This document shows, piece by piece, positions 25,239 to 38,754 of a DNA stretch of 64,000 nt; position 1 is the stretch's first letter; each line of letters begins with the position of its first letter. Location: positions 32,218 through 96,217 of the forward strand of contig VZRG01001689.1 in the NCBI GenBank assembly GCA_013397435.1. The letters run 5' to 3'. The notes below the pieces were generated by a model that was given only the letters and a program-made list of their open reading frames with translations, ran no database searches and was not told where the DNA came from. The position numbers were made by a program, and so were the translations under genes. The stretch comes from Erythrocercus mccallii. Taxonomy: Eukaryota > Chordata > Aves > Passeriformes > Dicruridae.

Positions 25239-26640
25239 CTATTGAAACAAAAACAATAGTGCAATTTCTTGTGGCTCTCCAAAATTCAAAATACTAGCTT
25301 ATTTAATACCACTTAAAGGGTTCTTAAAGGGAGCACATGATTACATCTGGTTTAGAGTATCAGTTTAAGGAAAATATGTAGGTTTTTGACTAGCTACAAG
25401 ATGTCTTAATAAACTGGATCTTTACTTCTTCTGGCTGTTAAAATTATTCATATTTTTTCATATATTTCCACAACAGATAGAAGGAATCTATTACGGAATC
25501 TAATCCAATCTATTAGGAACCTAATCTATTGTGGACCCTACAAAGATCTCCAACTCAAATAGTAAGGTGTAAGCAAATATTGTTTCTTGTTTACAGCACA
25601 CAGATAGAAACTACACCTACTTGTTATTTTCTTTGTCTTTTGCTAGTTTTTCCCCCTTGCCCCACAGAAGCAGTAGTAAAACAGAACACCAAACAACAGT
25701 AAAAGACAATCTTGTCTAAGATTGTCCCAGTGTAATGAAAAAAAATCTGTTGCTTGTATGACATGAAGGGACAAAACTCACCTTCTCTGGCTATTCTGAG
25801 ATGTCTTTTAGATGGCTGAATTCAGGAAAAGCATTGCACAGAGCACATTATACCAGAGATCCAGAGTTTACAAGTTACCATTGCCTACATAAAATCCAGG
25901 TCTGACCTGTTACGGGAACTGGGAAGCTGTGTTTTCCATCTCAGCAGAACTCAATAAAAGTATATAAACTAAAAATACTTTGGTTATAACATAGGAGGAG
26001 AAAGATGGGTTGTTTTCCAAAATTATTACCCAACCTTGAAATGTTTTCCACATTAATGTACTTATCCTGGACACTCTAAATAATCCCTTTTATTTTCTTC
26101 CTTACTTGGACATACTGCAAAAAAGGAAAAAAAAACCAAAACCAAACAACACACAAAAAAATCCCCTTCCTTGGGATGTTATTGTGAAAACACGGGAATT
26201 CTTATCATGTTCTTTTGGCTTTCTATAACACTGAATAAACTATTTGTTTTGTTTCTGCGAATTTATGCCTTAATTTTTGTCAAAGACAGGAGACAGAGCC
26301 CAAGTTTTGCAGTGTTTTCTGTGGCAATGTGAGCTTGAGCTCCTCAATGGAACTTCACTTTAAAACATAAGCTGTATCCTCTTACAGATTCAAGCAGGCA
26401 TTTAGCTGATTTACTGGAATGAGACCCTGAAGCTTTTGAGTTTCTCACCTACCTTTAGGACAGGAACTTTCTTCTTTCCCAACCCAGCCAGTCGCCTCTA
26501 TGTTTCTAGGTGTTCCACTGGGAAGATCAAGATAAACTACCATACAAACAAAACCCACAAAACAACTATCCACTGCTGAATCAGCAGATATAACCAGGAT
26601 AAAGATACTCCCAATCTCAAATACTTCCATTATTACTTAC
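25239..26640 (-). other. SUSD1 intron 8
   Basis: AT-rich; small imperfect repeats of TAATCTATT near 25485-25535. No gene supported. Confidence 0.7.
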
Positions 26641-26735
26641 TGTGTACATTTCCTGCACTTCCAGTTTTCCAGTTTTCCTTTGCCACCTCACACATGTTTC
26701 ATTGAATATGGATAAATTACTGAGTAATTCCTCCT
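26641..26735 (-). CDS. SUSD1: SUSD1 exon 8, first FN3-like module, first part
   Basis: Acceptor TTTTTGGTCACAG, donor GTAAGT; phase 1 in, phase 0 out, 95 nt. It encodes EEELLSNLSIFNETCVRWQR and then a charged linker ending MYT. Same length, phase and T-C-x-x-W core as exon 10. The protein passes directly from the last CCP Cys (ICE) into this module. Confidence 0.93.
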
Positions 26736-29700
26736 CTGTGACCAAAAACATGAGCACAGGAAGAAAATTATTACTTATCATGCAAATCTTATGTTTGGAG
26801 CAATAGCTTACCTCTTACTATTTCTGTGGTTTGGTTTTGGGATTATTTTTGCTTTGCTTTTTTGTCCAAACAGGAAAAATCCAAAGAAGTCCAACCTGTA
26901 CAGAGCACACATTAGGTAGAAAGCTTTCTCTTATGTTGGCTCCTAAACTTAAAATAACAGGTTAACTGAAGAAGCATGTCCTGAGCAAAAGCCTGTGAAG
27001 TCTTTAAACATACAGCCTACATTACATAAACTGACCCAAGGAGCTTTTAAGAAATCTTCTGTGTTAGACTGCAGAAGAGTTTATTTGTAGCTGAATGAAT
27101 GTTTTGGTTCATTATTTACTTGAGCTGCTTTTTAAAAGGTGTTGACATTTTTTCTTGTTGTAAAACAAATAAAATTAAATAACATCGCAGAACACTTTTC
27201 CAAACAAGCACTAGATTAAAACAATGGAGCTGACAGAACCACACACATAGGAAGTACAGTTGTAGCAACCAGTGATACATCCCTCAACACACCTCTGTTC
27301 ATTGACATACCAGAGCAGGCTTTCTCAGGGACAAAGCACAGCTAGGAAGGTCAGCTCATCAACACTTCTTTCCAGCAGCTCCCTCACTACTGTCATTAGA
27401 CACAGCGCAGTTGCTCTCACATGATGAGATAACATTCTCACATAGCTAAGACATAGCTAAGAACGAAGATCCTGCTCACAACTCAGATCAACTTACTTAC
27501 TCCTTTCCTTCACCAGCCTTCAAACTGTCATCCCTTTGTCCTACTCATTCACTACATGACCAAGGTCATACAAACCCAACCTGATACAGATTCTAAGCTG
27601 AAAAACACTTACTAGCTGCTGAAAAATTGAAAGGTATTTATAGTACAGCATTGGTAGATTCTTCAGGGAATAGTCACAAACTAGTTGGTGTACTGTTCTG
27701 CTGTAAAAGCAAGCACAGGTCAGGGCACTCTTGTCTGTATATAAACTTCATTACCATCTCACAATGGCCCCCATGTAGCATGTGGGCATCAAAATGTCAC
27801 TAAAATAAATCAGTACATTAAGAGTTTCTAGCATTTCTAGCATTTCATACTTAGGCAGCTAATTAGAACTACAATGTAAATGTTAATGTATTTTGCAGCA
27901 CCTTTTCTTTTTTTTTTTCTTTGATTATTAGAACTGCCATAAAACTGCCAAAAATTTTTAACATTATCTCCTTCTCCATATATTCTACAAATAGATGCCT
28001 CACTCGCTAGACCAGTTCATCTCCCAACTGATATTAACTCTTCCATTCCACATTCATTGTATATGGAAATGCTGTTGAAAGCTTGTATGTTTCCAGGACA
28101 GAAGAAAGATATTAATCTGCATGTTCTCTGAAACAAATTTCTTACAAACAGCTGTGTGATTAACTGTATTTAATTGGTGCTTATTTTTATTGTTATCTGT
28201 TTAACAGTACTGCCCCAAAACTCTGCAGTCTAAGGCTTCTCTACCAACATAAAGCAAAAGATTATGTTTAGTTCTTGTATTCCTTAAATCAGACACAGTT
28301 TTATTAAAAGAGTGGATAGCAAGGAGGACTCACAAAGGGAAAATGCTTCCATATCCAGAAGATCTGAATTAAAATGCATAACAAGGAGGTGGGGGGGGAC
28401 AAGAGAGGAAGTAATCTACAAGACTTCTTAGCAAGAAAATCTGCAACTTGACTTATGAGTTTATAAAATACAGCTTTAAAAAAAAGGAAAATAAAGGAGC
28501 AAACAACAAAAGGGATTGTGCTGGGTATTTAGACAAGGAAAGGAATCTTATACAGTGGCCTTCTTGGAAGGAAGAAGGCAGAACTAGTAGTATTTCTTTT
28601 TCTGTAACTACATCCATTTTTTCTTATGCTTTCTGAACTTTGAGGACAAGGCCACCAGACAATGACCATAAATTCACAAAATAGCTGGCAGACCTTTTCT
28701 CAAAAGTTTCCACTTTAAATGCATGTGGGTGAAAGAGCATGAAAACCTGTACAGAGCAATTACTACAACAAAGTCTTCAGCTTTCTGAGGAGACTGTTTT
28801 TTCGCCATTATTCTTACTGATCACACAATCCTTGTTTGGACAACCAAATACACAGAAAGGGCTTGGTTTAACATTAATCCCAGTAGCATACACACAGTAT
28901 CCAATAACAGCACAAAGGTTTCTCTGAAAAAAATATTTTGCAACTAGAGGGAGGCAGGTTCCTTAAAACATTCATTCTACTGTGAAGTCTAACAGTGCCA
29001 GTGTCTTAGAGAGCTTGGAAACTTGCTTTGTGAAACACACAGTAGCAGGCAGAAGCATCCAGGTCCTAAATGTATCTGACTTTGATCAACAGATTAAACT
29101 CACAAATGAGATGGGAGAAGCAAAGACTCTCCATTGCCTATATCTCAGCACTATAAATTTTAACTTGTGATTAACCAAGGTGAGTGAAGTTCACTGCTAC
29201 CCTACTGACCTTCAGGTTACCTTCACAATCTTTTTCCCAGTCCAAGAAAAAGTGTCCTAGAAAGAACATGCAAATAAAACCAAAAGACCAGAGGTGAAAG
29301 GTGAAAAAAAATCCTGGAGGAATCAAATACAGCAAGGCAGATTTGGGAGAGGATAGAGAGATGCAAATAGCACCTGGCTGTTGGCAGCTAGGAAAGACAG
29401 GTGCTGTAAACACAACACAAATGGTAGAATGCAAAAAAAAAGCAAAGTGTTTCAACAGCAGCAGTGAGTGTTGGAGGGGGAGAAATTATGCCAAGAAATT
29501 CAAAGATATCAACTTTTTAACCAGGAAGCAGATAGAATCAGCTCCCCTCTGACATTGATCTTCAACAAGTAGCTAAAAGAGAATCCACTCATGCAAGTTC
29601 ATTTACAGAGCTCTTGCCATGTATCCCCATACATACAAGCAATTTAGTGGAAAGAAAAACCCTAAGTATTAGATTTCTTTGTATATTTTTGCCTCTTCAG

Positions 29701-29789
29701 TTCTGTAAGTGGTGAATGATGCTGTAAATGCCACCTGCTACTAATACATACTACATTTTTGCAATGAAATAAATGAATGTATCTCAAAG

Positions 29790-30072
29790 ACAGGAGGATG
29801 GTGCCTCTTCTTTTCAGTGGTGCCCAGAGACAGAATGAGGAGCAATGGCCATAAACTAAAACACAAAAACTTCCAACTCAACATGAGGAAAAGCTTCTTT
29901 ACATTGAGGGTGGTAGAGCACTGGAACAGGCTGCTCAGGGAAGCATGAAGACATTCCAAACCCACCTGGACGTGTTCCTGTGTCACCTGTTCTACATGAC
30001 CCTGCCTTGGCAGAGAGATTGGACTGGATGTTATCCAGAGGTCCTTCCAACACTATTTGTTCTGAAATTCTG
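29790..30072 (+). mobile_element. CR1 LINE fragment
   Basis: CR1 3' region: AAAAGCTTCTTTACATTGAG, GGTAGAGCACTGGAACAGGC, and the GGTCCTTCCAACACTATT-type end. 5'-truncated and non-coding. Confidence 0.92.
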
Positions 30073-31667
30073 GGAAACCAAGCATTTCTTCTCCACAGGG
30101 AAAGAAGTTCTATGAGGACCAGCTACACAAGATGTCCAGCCTCACAGGCTGAGCACATTAGACCTCAGGTATTTTAATTGCTGATCTGTTCTCTGCACTT
30201 CAATCACTTCATTTTATGTGTATAAATCAGAGGTTGGTAAAAAACTGTAATCCATCTTACTATTGCCTTGCCTTACTGATGGTTTAATCCAATCAGCATC
30301 ACAAGTAAAATTAACTTTGTAAAGATGTTTTTTAATATTTAAACTAGCTACTTAGAAAAGTACTTGTACATACACACACATATATATATGTACCATATAT
30401 CTCAACAGAGAATGCACCAAACAATGCAAATAAAAGGTATCCATAGCAATCACTTCTTATGAAATGAAGAAATTATTGTCAAAGAGAATTTTCTGCAGAT
30501 GTTCTCTTAACTGCCTTATTTCTAATGGAATTTTTCAGGCAGGATGAAAAGACAATTGGCTTTCCAATGTCTATCATAAATTATTTTGGAATGGTACATA
30601 ATTTTCTCTCATTTTAATGGGAGCTACTAATTATACACACACCATTAAGAGGATGTAAATCTCGAAGACATCACTGCACAAACAGAAATTTCATTTAATT
30701 TTAAAGCAAAATTTTACCTCTAGTGAATATGAAAAATGTAGAAGTCAAGAAGATGTAAGATTTTGTAACAATTTCCTGTTGATGATTAACTTTTTTTAAA
30801 GGAGTCTGGAGTAGTTAGGCTAGTTTTGCAGCTCTTCCTTACTGTTCCATTTGACCATAACTGACTTTTTTGGCCCTCTGATCCAGCAGCCAGAGCTGGA
30901 ATCTGGCAAAGCTCTTCCTGAAACCCATGGTAATCCTATGAGTGCACTCTGCAGGTTCAAGCCCTTCAAAGCTTCAGAGCACTCAAGACATCTCTTGGCA
31001 CTGCAAAGACTGACAGACCTGACTAACTTAGCCACTTCTACACAACGTTGGCTTCAAAATCAATTCACAAAATACAGTCATGTGAGTTTCCCGAATGGAA
31101 TATGAATCATGACTTCTAACAACAGCAGTTCCGTTTTCACTTGGACACTTTAACAGCTGAGAAAACTGCTTTTCTGCATACTCATTGTACTTGATGTCAC
31201 ATGTTTTTACACTCACAGTAGATGTTCAAGAATTCAAGTGAGAGAAGAGAGGCCTCTGCAGTAACTGTGTTAAGTGAAGCGACACATTTCTAGTCCTTTT
31301 GAAAACCATGAAGATCTTTCAAAGATAAATGAACACTATCTTCTGCAAAAGACAGCACTGCTAACTTAAGAACTAGAGATAGACAGTGGTAGACAACTCC
31401 TTTTTAGGACACAGAAGAACATTAAAGAGCACAACAGTCATAGTCCAAAACATCTGCTAGTTGTTGCTGTTAATGACGTCAGTACATCCTGTTTCCAAGC
31501 ACAAGTATGACACCACCTTTACTACACATCTTCCTTCTCAGGACTCATTCTTTAATAAGAAAACAATTCTGGAATGAAATTCAGACAACTAGATCTAGGC
31601 TGGAAAGGCAATCATGAACAAATTTTGCTTTGATCATTATGAGAAAAGAACAAAAAACAAAACAGAC

Positions 31668-31702
31668 AACAAGAGAGAGAGGGAGAGAGAAAGGGAGAAA
31701 TA
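31668..31702. repeat. GA-rich microsatellite
   Basis: Interrupted (GA)n run with GGGAGAGA variants in intron 7. Confidence 0.85.
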
Positions 31703-32109
31703 AAGGGCTTTGAATTCAATTGTCACTACTTTCACTGGAGTGCACTTTACAGTATTAGATTCACAAGAAAATATTGTTAAATGCCTTCTGCCCTTCTGGT
31801 GATAGTCCATGGGCTTCTAAAGTTGAAAGCTCTCACTGAAGCAATAAAACTCTAGTTGCATTAGTCCATTTCTGTTTGAGATAAAAAGCAAGACAGCTAT
31901 AGAAAGATCTGTGGCATCCAGTAGAAGCTGCTGCACTATTAACATTGTCTTCTGTTACCTTTCCATCCAAAAGTACCACCATATTACCTACATCATAAAT
32001 TAAAGGGGATTTCATGTCTTTATTCTTCCTCCCATTCCTAACTTCAGAACAGCAATGACAAACTAATTAAATTGCAATTTAAACAGCAACTTTTTACGGC
32101 AATACTTAC

Positions 32110-32289
32110 CTTCGCATATGTATGTGATATTCTCCCATGTTTGATCTGTTGTGCATTCTGAAAAGTTCCTGTCTCCACTGAAATAATATCCTTCTTTACA
32201 GTGATAGTACACTCTGCTCCACAGAGTGGTAGAGTTGTCCCAGGTCATTGTTGTGTGCGGAATCAGCCAAGGTTTGCCACAGTCTATTT
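32110..32289 (-). CDS. SUSD1: SUSD1 exon 7, third CCP/sushi module
   Basis: Acceptor TTTCTCTGTTCCAG, donor GTAAGT; phase 1 both ends, 180 nt. One complete CCP module: DCGKP at the start, YYHC, FSEC and YIC giving the four Cys (C1-C3, C2-C4 pairing in the family), with the conserved W in QTWEN between Cys 3 and 4. N-glycosylation sites at NST, NFS and NIT. Confidence 0.96.
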
Positions 32290-34234
32290 CTGGAACAGAG
32301 AAAAACAGGAAAACAAAACCTTGAAATGAAAACAGGTAAGACATATCGTGTTAAACATGCAGGGATGAACTGCCCCAGCAAGTTACACTTTGCTTTTTTC
32401 CACTTCTTAGAGATTTCTAGAAGTCAGGCCAGTTCATCAGAATCCAGAACTTTGTGGCTGGAGACTTTCTAGCAGGGTGGGGCATTTATCCTACCACATG
32501 ACCCATAAAATAAAACAAAGTGTCCTGATTAGAAATGGAGAGCAGGGATCTTTAAGCAAACTTTTATGAATAAGTCTATCTTCCCACAACACTCTCTTAT
32601 ACTCCACGTTATTTATTCCTTTATTTTACCTACCATTAGTAACAGTAGATACTAGAAAAGACATATGATCCAAGGAGTGTCATAAAAGAACAGCATCAAG
32701 AAGGTTATGTTCCTTTGTCAGTGGATTTAATTCAAGTTTTGAAAAAAGATGCTGCTACAGACAAGATGAATGAGCAATTCTGAGGGAAAATTTGATAGAT
32801 TATGCAAACCACTTTACAGATAATTAGAAAGCTGGGATAATGAAGTAGTAATTTAATTCATTTGCTCAGGTTTTGGGGGCAGCAACAGGAAAACAAGAAA
32901 CAAAAAGAATAAAACATGAAGAGTAAACAGATGGAACAGTATTATTTAGGGTAAAATCTGTTTCTCAATTCAGAATGAACATTATACCTCAATAAAAGAT
33001 TCTACACTTCAGTCATAAGAAGCAAACACTGTAAGAATTAAAATCTTAACCTCATTAAAGCTTATATGGACCAAACAAGTTCTTTTTAAAACCATTCAAT
33101 AATTTTAAGTGATTCTGAAATTCTATTTAAAAAAAAGGAAGGCAAAGAAGTAAAAACCGAAGCTTATACAATCACAATCTGTACAACCTTTAAAGGAAAA
33201 TTTAAACAAATGTATTTCAATGGGCAATACATCCACCATCATGACTGCCTTCCTTTTTATACACCAGTGAGTATGAATGTATCTTCTATAAATCATCAGA
33301 ACAGGCCTTGGAATAACTAATGCACATGCAAGCATGTGCTTAACTCATAGAAGGACAGTATGTGACAAGACACAAAAACTCCTACTGTTCCAGCTACCCT
33401 GCCCATGGCCACTCCGTAAGCAGACTGAAATGCAGAAGCACATTCTTGAGTTAACACTGCAAACCTTCTACTTACACTCATCACACAGAATAATATTAAA
33501 GGTCATTCTAAAAATAGAGAGTGGTTATAACATACACATGGAACATTCAAAAAAATTACTACATTTGATTGCAAGAAAGTGAAAGCTTGATCCCGAAAAG
33601 ATACTGCTTACCCAAAAAATGGAAAAGTGAAGCTGTGTAAATGGGAAAACCGACTAAAGTGTATAATTTTTTTAAGGTCTCCTATTTAAGAATATGAGCT
33701 CAGATTTTAAAAAAAAATAGTTTTTTTAGAAATGAGGAACTCTTTAGGCTACTTTCTTCCAAATCATAGGACTATAAGAGACATGACTCATCTCAAATAG
33801 TAACAGCATGTTTGAGCAATCACAATTTGCAACTAGAGGCTGTAAAAATACAGGAATTTTGAAGGTAGGTTAATAACTAATAGCAGTTTGATTTCTCATA
33901 GTGGCTTCAACTGCTATAAGAAAAGTAGAGTGGATATTGAACTGCAAAAATGTCAGCAATTTAGGCTGTATTTTCATCTCATGGTAATCCCAATGCTTGA
34001 CATGCATTGAGATTATGTTCTTGGAATGTTAACTTTTAACAATTTATTGAAACTTCATTAGCAACACAGACCAAAAAAACCCCCAACCATGTTCAATAGA
34101 TGATTTTTGTTTTGTGACAACTTTCTATGCCAGAAGACTGTATAAACTGAACATCCAAAGAGGATGACTGATATTTATTGCAGTGACTTAAATGGAACCT
34201 GTGCTAAATAAATCTGAATGTAGATTTTCTTTAC
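32290..34234 (-). other. SUSD1 intron 6
   Basis: AT-rich, about 1.9 kb; no repeats or genes I can support. Confidence 0.7.
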
Positions 34235-34414
34235 CTTTGCACACCAAATCAGGACCCTCCCACTGTCCTTTGGCATTGCAGACTGCAGTGCGACTGCTGC
34301 CTGCCATCAGGTAACCATGAATACAGTTGTAAGTAACTTCACTTCTGTATGTGGTCCCACTCACAGATGTTGGATGTGCATTCAGAATAGAAGGTGGAAC
34401 CCCACAGTCCACAC
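34235..34414 (-). CDS. SUSD1: SUSD1 exon 6, second CCP/sushi module
   Basis: Acceptor CATCTCCTCAG, donor GTAAAG; phase 1 both ends, 180 nt. Complete CCP: DCGVPPSILNA, VTYNC, TAVC and LVC provide four Cys; GQWEGP has the invariant Trp. The sequence YRSEVTYNCIHGYLMAG is typical of the central strand. An exon equal to one module fits the exon-shuffling origin of CCPs. Confidence 0.97.
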
Positions 34415-36289
34415 CTGAGGAGATGAAGGAAGAGGAAGGTAGATCTGTTAGTCAACCAGCAGGAGCAATGACAGCTGAACTCATGTAAGTATTTCTTTCA
34501 CCTTTACCAGCTAACCTTCTTCTCCTGTAGTAATACAATACCTCCTCAGGTCCTCTGCAATACCCTCACTATGACTGACAGTGCCGTAGCTACTCCAAAC
34601 GTCTGCTTTTCTGTTTTTCTCTCAGACTAGCATGCTAAATCTGTGACTCCCTCCTCAGTCTAGCTGCTAGTATACAGAAAATCATGGTTTTCTTTAGACT
34701 CTTCTGCTTTTACAAACCTGATTACATTGGATAAGGTGGTTCTATACCGTTTGCAATGAGCAACATTCAAAGGAAGGCCGATGAGCAGAAACTGCCTTTA
34801 GAAAGCAAAACTTCAAAAAGTGTACAAAAACTAAAAATGCAACGCTATAGAAAAGGTTACAACTTGGAATTCAAAAGTTTCCTGTTAAGGCAAGAGTCTA
34901 CATAATGCTTAAACAATAAAGTCAAGTAGCAGGCACACACGTGCAAAAATACGAAGAATTTGTTAAAGGTACGTTTACTAGTACTAAAAAATAAAAAAAA
35001 AAGACTTCCTGGTTTTACAAGAAAGAGAATTGAAAATGAGGAAAAGAGCTTGCAATACAAAGAGGAAAAACGTCTGACATTTCACACTTTTGGCTGTTTC
35101 TTGGTGTATTATGTATTTTATTTCAATTAGCCATAACAGATGTGCTGAGAAAGTCTGACCTGACCTACTGTTTGATTGTCAAAATTTAAAAAATCCCATG
35201 AAAAAGCAACTTCTGAAAAAATTAACAAAAATCAAATATATTAACAACTCACAAGAATTGCATTCCACAATCTTTCAGTAGGGACCACTTGAGACTCCAG
35301 GCACAACTGTTTTGTTTCCAAAATCATTGTCCTTTATTTATCTGGGGGTGGGGCAGGGGGCACTACTTGCATTGTTTTATAATTGTTTTATCTTTTCTTT
35401 CTTATGAATTTCTAGTTAATATTTTGCTTTTCCCAGCAGCATTGTTTTAGCACTCTTATTTTAATTTATTCACTTCCCATAAATGTTACATTTCTATCCA
35501 TTAAAAAAAAGAAAAGAAAGAAAGGGAAAGAATTAGAAACCAAGAGAACTGATGTCATTTCAGGGAAAGAAAGATCTCTTATCACTACGTGACAATTTCC
35601 ATGATGACAATTCTCCCCTGTAGAATTGCTATACACAGTGTATCTTCTGTTAGCTAGCACTCCAAATATCATTTAACTCATACAAAGGCTTTCTAACTAT
35701 TCATGGGAACACAAAAAGAATCATGCACTCATAAGCAGTAATATTGCCAGAGAATGGATGATTAGACCACCAAAGTCAAGTGCACGTTTTTAAGACAGTC
35801 ATAGGAAACAACTTTTCAGAGATGTGGAAGTATTTGTTCATGCACAAATGCTCCTAAAATTATGAAGACTACCCAGAGATGAGGAGTGCTATGATGCCTG
35901 TCTTTTGCATCTACAGCAAACCTATAGACAAAACTTCACAAGGTGTCAGGAACACTGATGTTTTCATGACAGGTCAGTGATGCCTTCCCACTCAGTAGGC
36001 TTTCCTGTGAAACGCTAAAGAAATCTAGTTATTTTCTAGGCCTCAGCTCACAGGCAGAAGAACACATTGCAGTGTCTGTAAAAACACAGGGACCAAAATA
36101 AAAAATGTCACTACACTAAAGAAAAAGGTAAACAATAACAGGTCCTTTCATTTTCTTTTTCTGCAAATAACCAGACCTTGAAGAAACATTTCTTTCAGAT
36201 TGTGGAAACAGTCTACTATCTCCAAAACCACACTTCCCATGCATGAACCCTCTTAATGAAGACTTTAAGAAAGATTTAAAACTCTTCAC
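34415..36289 (-). other. SUSD1 intron 5
   Basis: AT-rich, about 1.9 kb; A-rich purine stretch near 35500-35530. No gene supported. Confidence 0.7.
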
Positions 36290-36466
36290 CTTTACAGCTT
36301 AAAGTGGCAGGTTCCCAAGTTTCATTTGCAGTGCAGTATGAGAACTTTCCTTCATTGCTGTAAAACCCTTCTTGACACTCATAATGAACTGCACTTCCTG
36401 GCAGCAAGCTGTAGTTCCCCACAATGTAGCCATGCCTCATTTCAGGAGGGGAACCACATCCAATTT
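36290..36466 (-). CDS. SUSD1: SUSD1 exon 5, first CCP/sushi module
   Basis: Acceptor GTCTTTTTGCAG, donor GTGAAG; phase 1 both ends, 177 nt. Complete CCP: GCGSPPEMRHGYI, VHYEC, SYC, LSC with Trp in ETWEPA. Two N-glycosylation sites (NYS, NET). Confidence 0.97.
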
Positions 36467-37797
36467 CTGCAAAAAGACCAGGCTGGAAGATCTCACAGTA
36501 CATAAATCACACCACTTGACTGCTTTAAAATTAGCTGAACTAGATGGTCACATCACAAAATACACCTGATCTGATGAATCTGAGGGGTTGCCAAAGGGGT
36601 AGAATATTAGATTTGAAGAATTGTCCTGGTCACAGTTGGAGGAACACAGGGAAGCAGTTATTGAGCTTCACCTTTACTAACATACAGCTGGAGCCATTCA
36701 CAATACCAAAGATGAGACATTGCAATGTGATGGTGCTTTGCATGGGCCAGTCTTGTTACAGCAATGGCTGAATGACACTTCAACATCATAGGAAAATTTC
36801 AGGCCCCACTGCACAGCTTTATTTCCCTGTGCATGGGAAAAGCAAAGCACTTTGCAGCAGATAAATTGAGAAGAAATGTTCTGCCCCTCAAATCCTCCAT
36901 CTCATTGAAACAGCCTGCATACAAAAGCTCCACTCCTCCAGCACATCTGCTTGGACAGGGCTCCCTTGTGCAATTCCGCAAGAAACACAGTTGGTACAGA
37001 CACTCTACTTCACCACAGAATATGGAGAGGCAAGTCAGTGAGATAAGAAGCAGGGTTATCAGCAATTCTGGCAAACAAAGCGGAGCACTCCACTCAGAAA
37101 TACTGAGCAATTACAGGCTGTGAGCTTTACTGATGGTTCTGGCAATAATTCAGGAATAAAAGTTGAATATAATCTAGGAAGCTCCTTCCGCCTGGGATGC
37201 TTGTGTTCATTATATACTCTGATATCCACAGCTTACACTGCTAGCAGTTTGCATCTGTGAAACTGACACTAAAGACAGATTTTCAAATTGGAAATTTTTG
37301 TTAAGGTTTTTTCTTATGGCAACATAAATGGAACCATTTATATATGGAGAAGGCACATTATGTAGTAAGTAGGTAAAAATTTATTTTATTATTCCTCTCC
37401 CTTAGTTTTTTTTGATTCATCTAACCTCTCTTATCAGCTATTTAGTCTCTCCTCTCCTCCTCCTTAATGTGGTGTGATTATACAAACAACAGGATTACAA
37501 CACACTTCCTTTCTATTCAGAAACTAACTACATTACTTTCATAACATTATAATTTCATAAGCTTCTCTGACCCTGCATATCTGAAGCACTGCTGAGAACC
37601 TGTAGGAATATCTGGTGTTGACTCTGGTATCCTGACATCACTGGAACAAACCACATACGAGAATAAAAAACATACAGCAAGCAAAGTCCAGGGAAAGGGT
37701 TTCTGCCCTGGAGAAGCACAGGCCAGAACAGGCACTACACTATCGTGCAACATGTGATTTTATCTCCTAGCAAAAAACAGCATCCGAAGATTCTCAC
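36467..37797 (-). other. SUSD1 intron 4
   Basis: Overlapping chance ORFs at about 36799-37123 on both strands; no recognised domain. No repeat family identified. Confidence 0.7.
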
Positions 37798-37950
37798 CTT
37801 TGCATGAAACTATGCTTCCATCTCGATGAAAAGAATGCTCTCCAGTTTCCAATTTATAACCATCATTGCAGTAACACATGTAGCTTCCTTCAGTATTCAC
37901 ACATTTTGCATTGTGACCACACAGTCCAGACTCCTCACATTCATTTATAT
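37798..37950 (-). CDS. SUSD1: SUSD1 exon 4, third EGF-like module (calcium-binding)
   Basis: Acceptor GAATTTTTAG, donor GTGAGA; phase 1 both ends, 153 nt. Begins DINECEE and has CVNTEGSYMCYC, matching the calcium-binding EGF consensus D-x-(N/D)-E-C ... C-x-N-x-x-G-(S/T)-(F/Y)-x-C. Six Cys in the expected order. The C-terminal loop (YKLETGEHSFHRDGSIVSC) is longer than usual. Confidence 0.96.
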
Positions 37951-38598
37951 CTAAAAATTCAGAGAAAAGTAGATGCGCTTCATAACAGGGTTTTTTGTTT
38001 TAATTAATATAGGGCCCAAGCTTAACTCTTCCATGAAGAGTTCTACATAGCTTCTCACAGCTCTTCTAGGAAAACTAAGGAGCTTATAATTGTCTCATCT
38101 TCAAACATCTGGAAAGAGTACTGCTGCAATTTTGCAGCTAGCTATCTTTAGAAATACTGCTGGTTTACTTGACAAATAGTTTCCAATGTTATATGCTGTT
38201 CAAACAATTCCAGAAAAATCCTGTATCTGGGCATCTCTTGAACAGTTACAACAGTCCATCACTAACAAGGAAGTGGCTAATATTCTACACTAAACACAAA
38301 AATGACAATCTGCAGAATATTAAGTATCATCCGGTTTTGTTAATCTAGTTGCTGCTTCTTCTGAAAAGATCATTGTTTGAATGAGACTGTGAAGCAATGA
38401 TTTGTAACATAGCAGAATTAAAAACGGAATTAATTCACAGTTGTTAGGAACCTGAATGTCAAGTGCATTGACAACAAGAGAGTTCTCTGATATAGTATCA
38501 GAAAAGAAGATCTATAATGATGGGAATAAAAATATATATTTGTTCAGTAGAAAATTAAGTTCTGGATTTGTATGCTCAGGATTCTTTGTGACGTTTAC
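37951..38598 (-). other. SUSD1 intron 3
   Basis: 648 bp, AT-rich, no additional feature seen. Confidence 0.75.
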
Positions 38599-38754
38599 CT
38601 GTGCAGTTTGTGCCATCATTGGGAATAAATGTCTTGTTGTTGTTGGAGGCTCGGTATCCGTCTAGACAAACACAGTAAAAACTTCCATGTGTATTATGAC
38701 ACAGTGTATGATTTCCACAGATCTTGCTGGCTCCAATCTGGCATTCATCTTTAT
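38599..38754 (-). CDS. SUSD1: SUSD1 exon 3, second EGF-like module (calcium-binding)
   Basis: Acceptor GTACTGACAG, donor GTAAAC; phase 1 both ends, 156 nt. Starts DKDECQIG with CHNTHGSFYCVC, again the calcium-binding EGF pattern, six Cys. The last loop is extended (Asn-rich RASNNNKTF) before the final Cys. Confidence 0.96.

Larger units (their letters stand above)
26736..32109 (-). other. SUSD1 intron 7
   Basis: About 5.4 kb separating the CCP block from the FN3-like block. It holds a CR1 fragment at 29790-30072, a short (CA)/(TA) run near 30370-30395 and a GA-rich tract at about 31668-31702. Small ORFs show no recognised product. Confidence 0.75.

Noticed and set aside
36799..37123. Cys-rich minus-strand ORF in SUSD1 intron 4
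   Set aside because: Opposite strand equally open, and no EGF or CCP spacing of Cys despite the Cys content.
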